Below are positions 4,806-6,200 of a stretch of DNA of 6,200 bases, piece by piece. Below the pieces are notes generated by a model, which worked only from the letters and a program-made list of their open reading frames with translations, made no database searches and was not told where the DNA came from. Source of the DNA: an uncultured Rhizobiaceae group bacterium (GTDB lineage: Bacteria; Pseudomonadota; Alphaproteobacteria; Rhizobiales; Rhizobiaceae). The stretch spans positions 1 through 6,200 of the forward strand of contig CAJQOR010000358.1 in NCBI GenBank assembly GCA_905479965.1, written 5' to 3'. A program made the translations under genes and the position numbers. Positions within the stretch are counted from its first letter, which is position 1; the number at the start of each line of letters is the position of its first letter.

Positions 4806-5366
4806 CTATTCATGCTCGTCAAAAATACCCGTTGGTAGACCATCCATACTCACCTGGTTCTTTTCTGCCCAATAGTCTGAAATGCCCGCAGAGCCTTTGT
4901 TTTGCTCCCAATTATCAATGCTTGCGCGCTCGTCCTTATATTCAAACAAAGGCACACCATAGCCGCATGACGTTTTGACCAAATGGAACTTTAATCGAAC
5001 GATCTGACGCGCACCCATGGGTGCATTATTGTTAAAATATTGCGCGATGAGCTTGGTATATTCATCTGTCTCGCGATGAACAACTTCACCTTTGCCATAT
5101 AAACGCAAAATCTGCGGAGGGCCGTCAACTGCGCAAAACATAATTGTCATTCGGCCATCGGCCTTCAAATGCGCTGCGGTTTCATTGCCTGATCCTGTTC
5201 GATCTAGATATAAAACTTGGTTTTCATCTACAATTTGAAAGTAGTCAGTGGAGCGAGGTGAAAGATTTATATGTGCATCTTTTGCAGCAGAAGCTGTGAA
5301 AAACATATGTTGCCGCTTAATAAACGCGCTATGTTTATCTTCCAGTTTTGAAAAGTCTTTCGCCAT
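4806..5366 (-). CDS. Pyridoxamine 5'-phosphate oxidase-fold family protein (probable FMN-binding)
   Basis: A 186-residue cytoplasmic protein of the PNPOx-like split-barrel superfamily, whose members bind FMN or F420 and reduce or oxidise small molecules. Visible family features are an N-terminal helix followed by FFTAS at 22-26, HINLSPRS at 32-39, the strand VLYLDRTGSGNETAAHL at 51-67, which carries the phosphate-contacting R/S/T residues, the segment PPQILRLYGKG at 83-93, and SCGYGVP at 133-139. These mark the uncharacterised PPOX-class subgroup rather than true PdxH, which is longer at its C-terminus in a different way. The start at 5366 is chosen because AGGA lies seven bases upstream and a good promoter ends just before it; an upstream methionine at 5429 would put the start inside that promoter. 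It is probably transcribed alone. The true substrate is unknown. Confidence 0.87.
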   Translation of the reverse strand: MAKDFSKLEDKHSAFIKRQHMFFTASAAKDAHINLSPRSTDYFQIVDENQVLYLDRTGSGNETAAHLKADGRMTIMFCAVDGPPQILRLYGKGEVVHRETDEYTKLIAQYFNNNAPMGARQIVRLKFHLVKTSCGYGVPLFEYKDERASIDNWEQNKGSAGISDYWAEKNQVSMDGLPTGIFDEHE

Positions 5367-5401
5367 GATGAAGTCCTGAATGCAAATTTGTAAATATGGG
5401 T

Positions 5402-5429
5402 ATCTTATGTGATTTGAAAGTAATGTCAC
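5402..5429 (-). promoter_or_regulatory. Sigma-70-type promoter of the PNPOx-fold gene
   Basis: On the minus strand GTGACA (5429-5424) and TAAGAT (5407-5402) lie 16 bases apart, with five and four matches to the housekeeping consensus. Transcription would start near 5395, about 29 bases before the chosen start codon, which supports that start. Confidence 0.5.
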
Positions 5430-5431
5430 AG

Positions 5432-5621
5432 CTATATTCGCCGATAAAACTGATAATTGGCGTCGTCAGGTAAGGCGGACTTGTAAGCTCGCTCACGTCC
5501 TTTCTTATCCTGCACCCAAACCAGATCCACGCATTGCCGCAATATCTGGCACAATTGAACGCAAAACATCATTTGTACCAAGGCGCGGTCTGCACATACG
5601 CGTGCTATTACCCGACAGCAT
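5432..5621 (-). pseudogene. Possible small gene broken by a frameshift (unrecognised family)
   Basis: An ATG at 5621 is preceded by AGGA with seven-base spacing and opens a 38-residue frame (MLSGNSTRMCRP at its start, LGTNDVLRSIVPDIAAMRG later) ending with TAA at 5505. The neighbouring frame has no stop from about 5650 to 5432, but its first half is cysteine-rich and unlike a protein. Its last 30 residues (VWVQDKKGRERAYKSALP, then DDANYQFYRRI) look like a natural hydrophilic C-terminus. Joining the two near 5530 would give a single protein of about 60 residues, so a one-base change there is plausible. It follows the acetyltransferase stop by 54 bases in the same direction and ends two bases before the next promoter. 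It could instead be an intact 38-residue gene or no gene at all. I recognise no family. Confidence 0.3.
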
Positions 5622-5675
5622 TGATCTTTCCTATAGAAGGGTGGTCAGTGATTAAAAACTTAGTCCCCGATATAC

Positions 5676-6200
5676 CTATTCATCATCGACGGATCGGATT
5701 TCGCGTGCTGGGTTTCCTGCAACAATCATTCGTGGCGCCACATCTTTGGTTACAACGGAAGCGGCAGCTACTACAGCGCCTTTGCCGATCGTAACCCCTG
5801 GCAAGATGGTCGCGCCTGCACCAATCCATGCATAATCTTCAACAGTAATCGCGTGTGAATAATTCACAACACTGAAGGGCAAATCGCTACCTTCTTTTGG
5901 TGGTTGAAACCTGTCTTCAGGCTTTAAAGGATGCGTATCGGTGATAAACTGTACATTCGGTCCAACAGCCACATGATCACCTAACGTGATCATATTTCCA
6001 TCCAAAAATGTCGCACCAAAATTGACAAAGGACCATTTACCAATCTTCACATGACGACCATATTGAATGTTGAAAGGTGAGAGCACAATGGCAGGTCCGC
6101 TACCTTCGGCAAACAGATCTTTGCTGGCCTCTATCCGAGCTTTAAAATCATCATTAGGAACAGCATCTAGACGCGTCTTAGCCTCCGCAGCTTGTCGTTT
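5676..6200 (-). CDS. Sugar O-acetyltransferase, left-handed beta-helix (Maa/NodL/LacA type), 5' truncated by window edge
   Basis: An acetyl-CoA-dependent O-acetyltransferase of the maltose/galactoside/NodL group, a cytoplasmic trimer that acetylates a sugar hydroxyl. The frame is open to the right edge, so the GTG at 6086 is internal. The visible 174 residues begin in the N-terminal helical region (KRQAAEAKTRLDAVP), which matches the 'Mac' domain, and go on to hexapeptide repeats such as IGKWSFVN, LGDHVAVGPNV and IGAGATILPGVTIGKGAVV. The catalytic histidine is His90 of the visible part, in TDTHPLKPEDR. The C-terminal VVTKDVAPRMIVAGNPAREI is the standard acetyl-CoA-site end of the helix. About 10-20 N-terminal residues are probably missing. 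Length and motifs look intact. The acceptor sugar is unknown; no glycan or nodulation genes are seen beside it. Confidence 0.93.
   Translation of the reverse strand, partial: KRQAAEAKTRLDAVPNDDFKARIEASKDLFAEGSGPAIVLSPFNIQYGRHVKIGKWSFVNFGATFLDGNMITLGDHVAVGPNVQFITDTHPLKPEDRFQPPKEGSDLPFSVVNYSHAITVEDYAWIGAGATILPGVTIGKGAVVAAASVVTKDVAPRMIVAGNPAREIRSVDDE

Noticed and set aside
5367..5429. Longer start of the PNPOx-fold gene at 5429
   Set aside because: It would begin inside the predicted -35 element, lacks a ribosome binding site and adds residues unlike the family's N-terminus.
5534..5794. Plus-strand 86-residue frame
   Set aside because: Its 3' third is antisense to the acetyltransferase and the start lacks a ribosome binding site.

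Overview
The window looks like chromosomal DNA of an alphaproteobacterium of moderate G+C, possibly marine. This rests on the pair of small periplasmic class I cytochromes c, the FNR/FixK-type operator, the MocD-like desaturase and the EamA-type permease. No ribosomal or other marker gene is present, so the assignment is an inference and goes no deeper than the class. I see no insertion sequence, CRISPR array, tRNA or rRNA.

Layout: at the left edge is the 3' part of a membrane fatty-acid-desaturase-family gene (+). It converges on a block of three minus-strand genes for periplasmic proteins, transcribed in the order YceI-like protein, cytochrome c (copy B), cytochrome c (copy A). The two cytochromes are tandem paralogs, about 60% identical in their mature parts. 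Copy A has a perfect TTGAT-N4-ATCAA box centred 41.5 bases before a plausible start point, the class II activator position. Copy B has no such box. The YceI-like gene has its own good sigma-70-type promoter.

From about 2400 to 3546 there is over 1.1 kb without a confident protein gene. Its left part (2535-2729) is a dense run of stem-loops that ends, on the minus strand, in a strong intrinsic terminator. It is a candidate structured RNA or leader and the most interesting unexplained element here. Its right part (about 3000-3480) is very AT-rich. The hexamer ATACTT/AAGTAT recurs between 2964 and 3413, starting just left of this stretch.

The right half holds an EamA/DMT permease (+), a probable 42-residue membrane protein (-), a pyridoxamine-phosphate-oxidase-fold flavoprotein (-) with a good promoter, a possible frame-broken small gene (-), and a sugar O-acetyltransferase of the left-handed beta-helix family (-) that runs off the right edge. 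These right-hand genes show no obvious shared pathway. The clearest functional unit is the YceI/cytochrome c block, which I infer to serve periplasmic electron transfer under at least partial oxygen or redox control.
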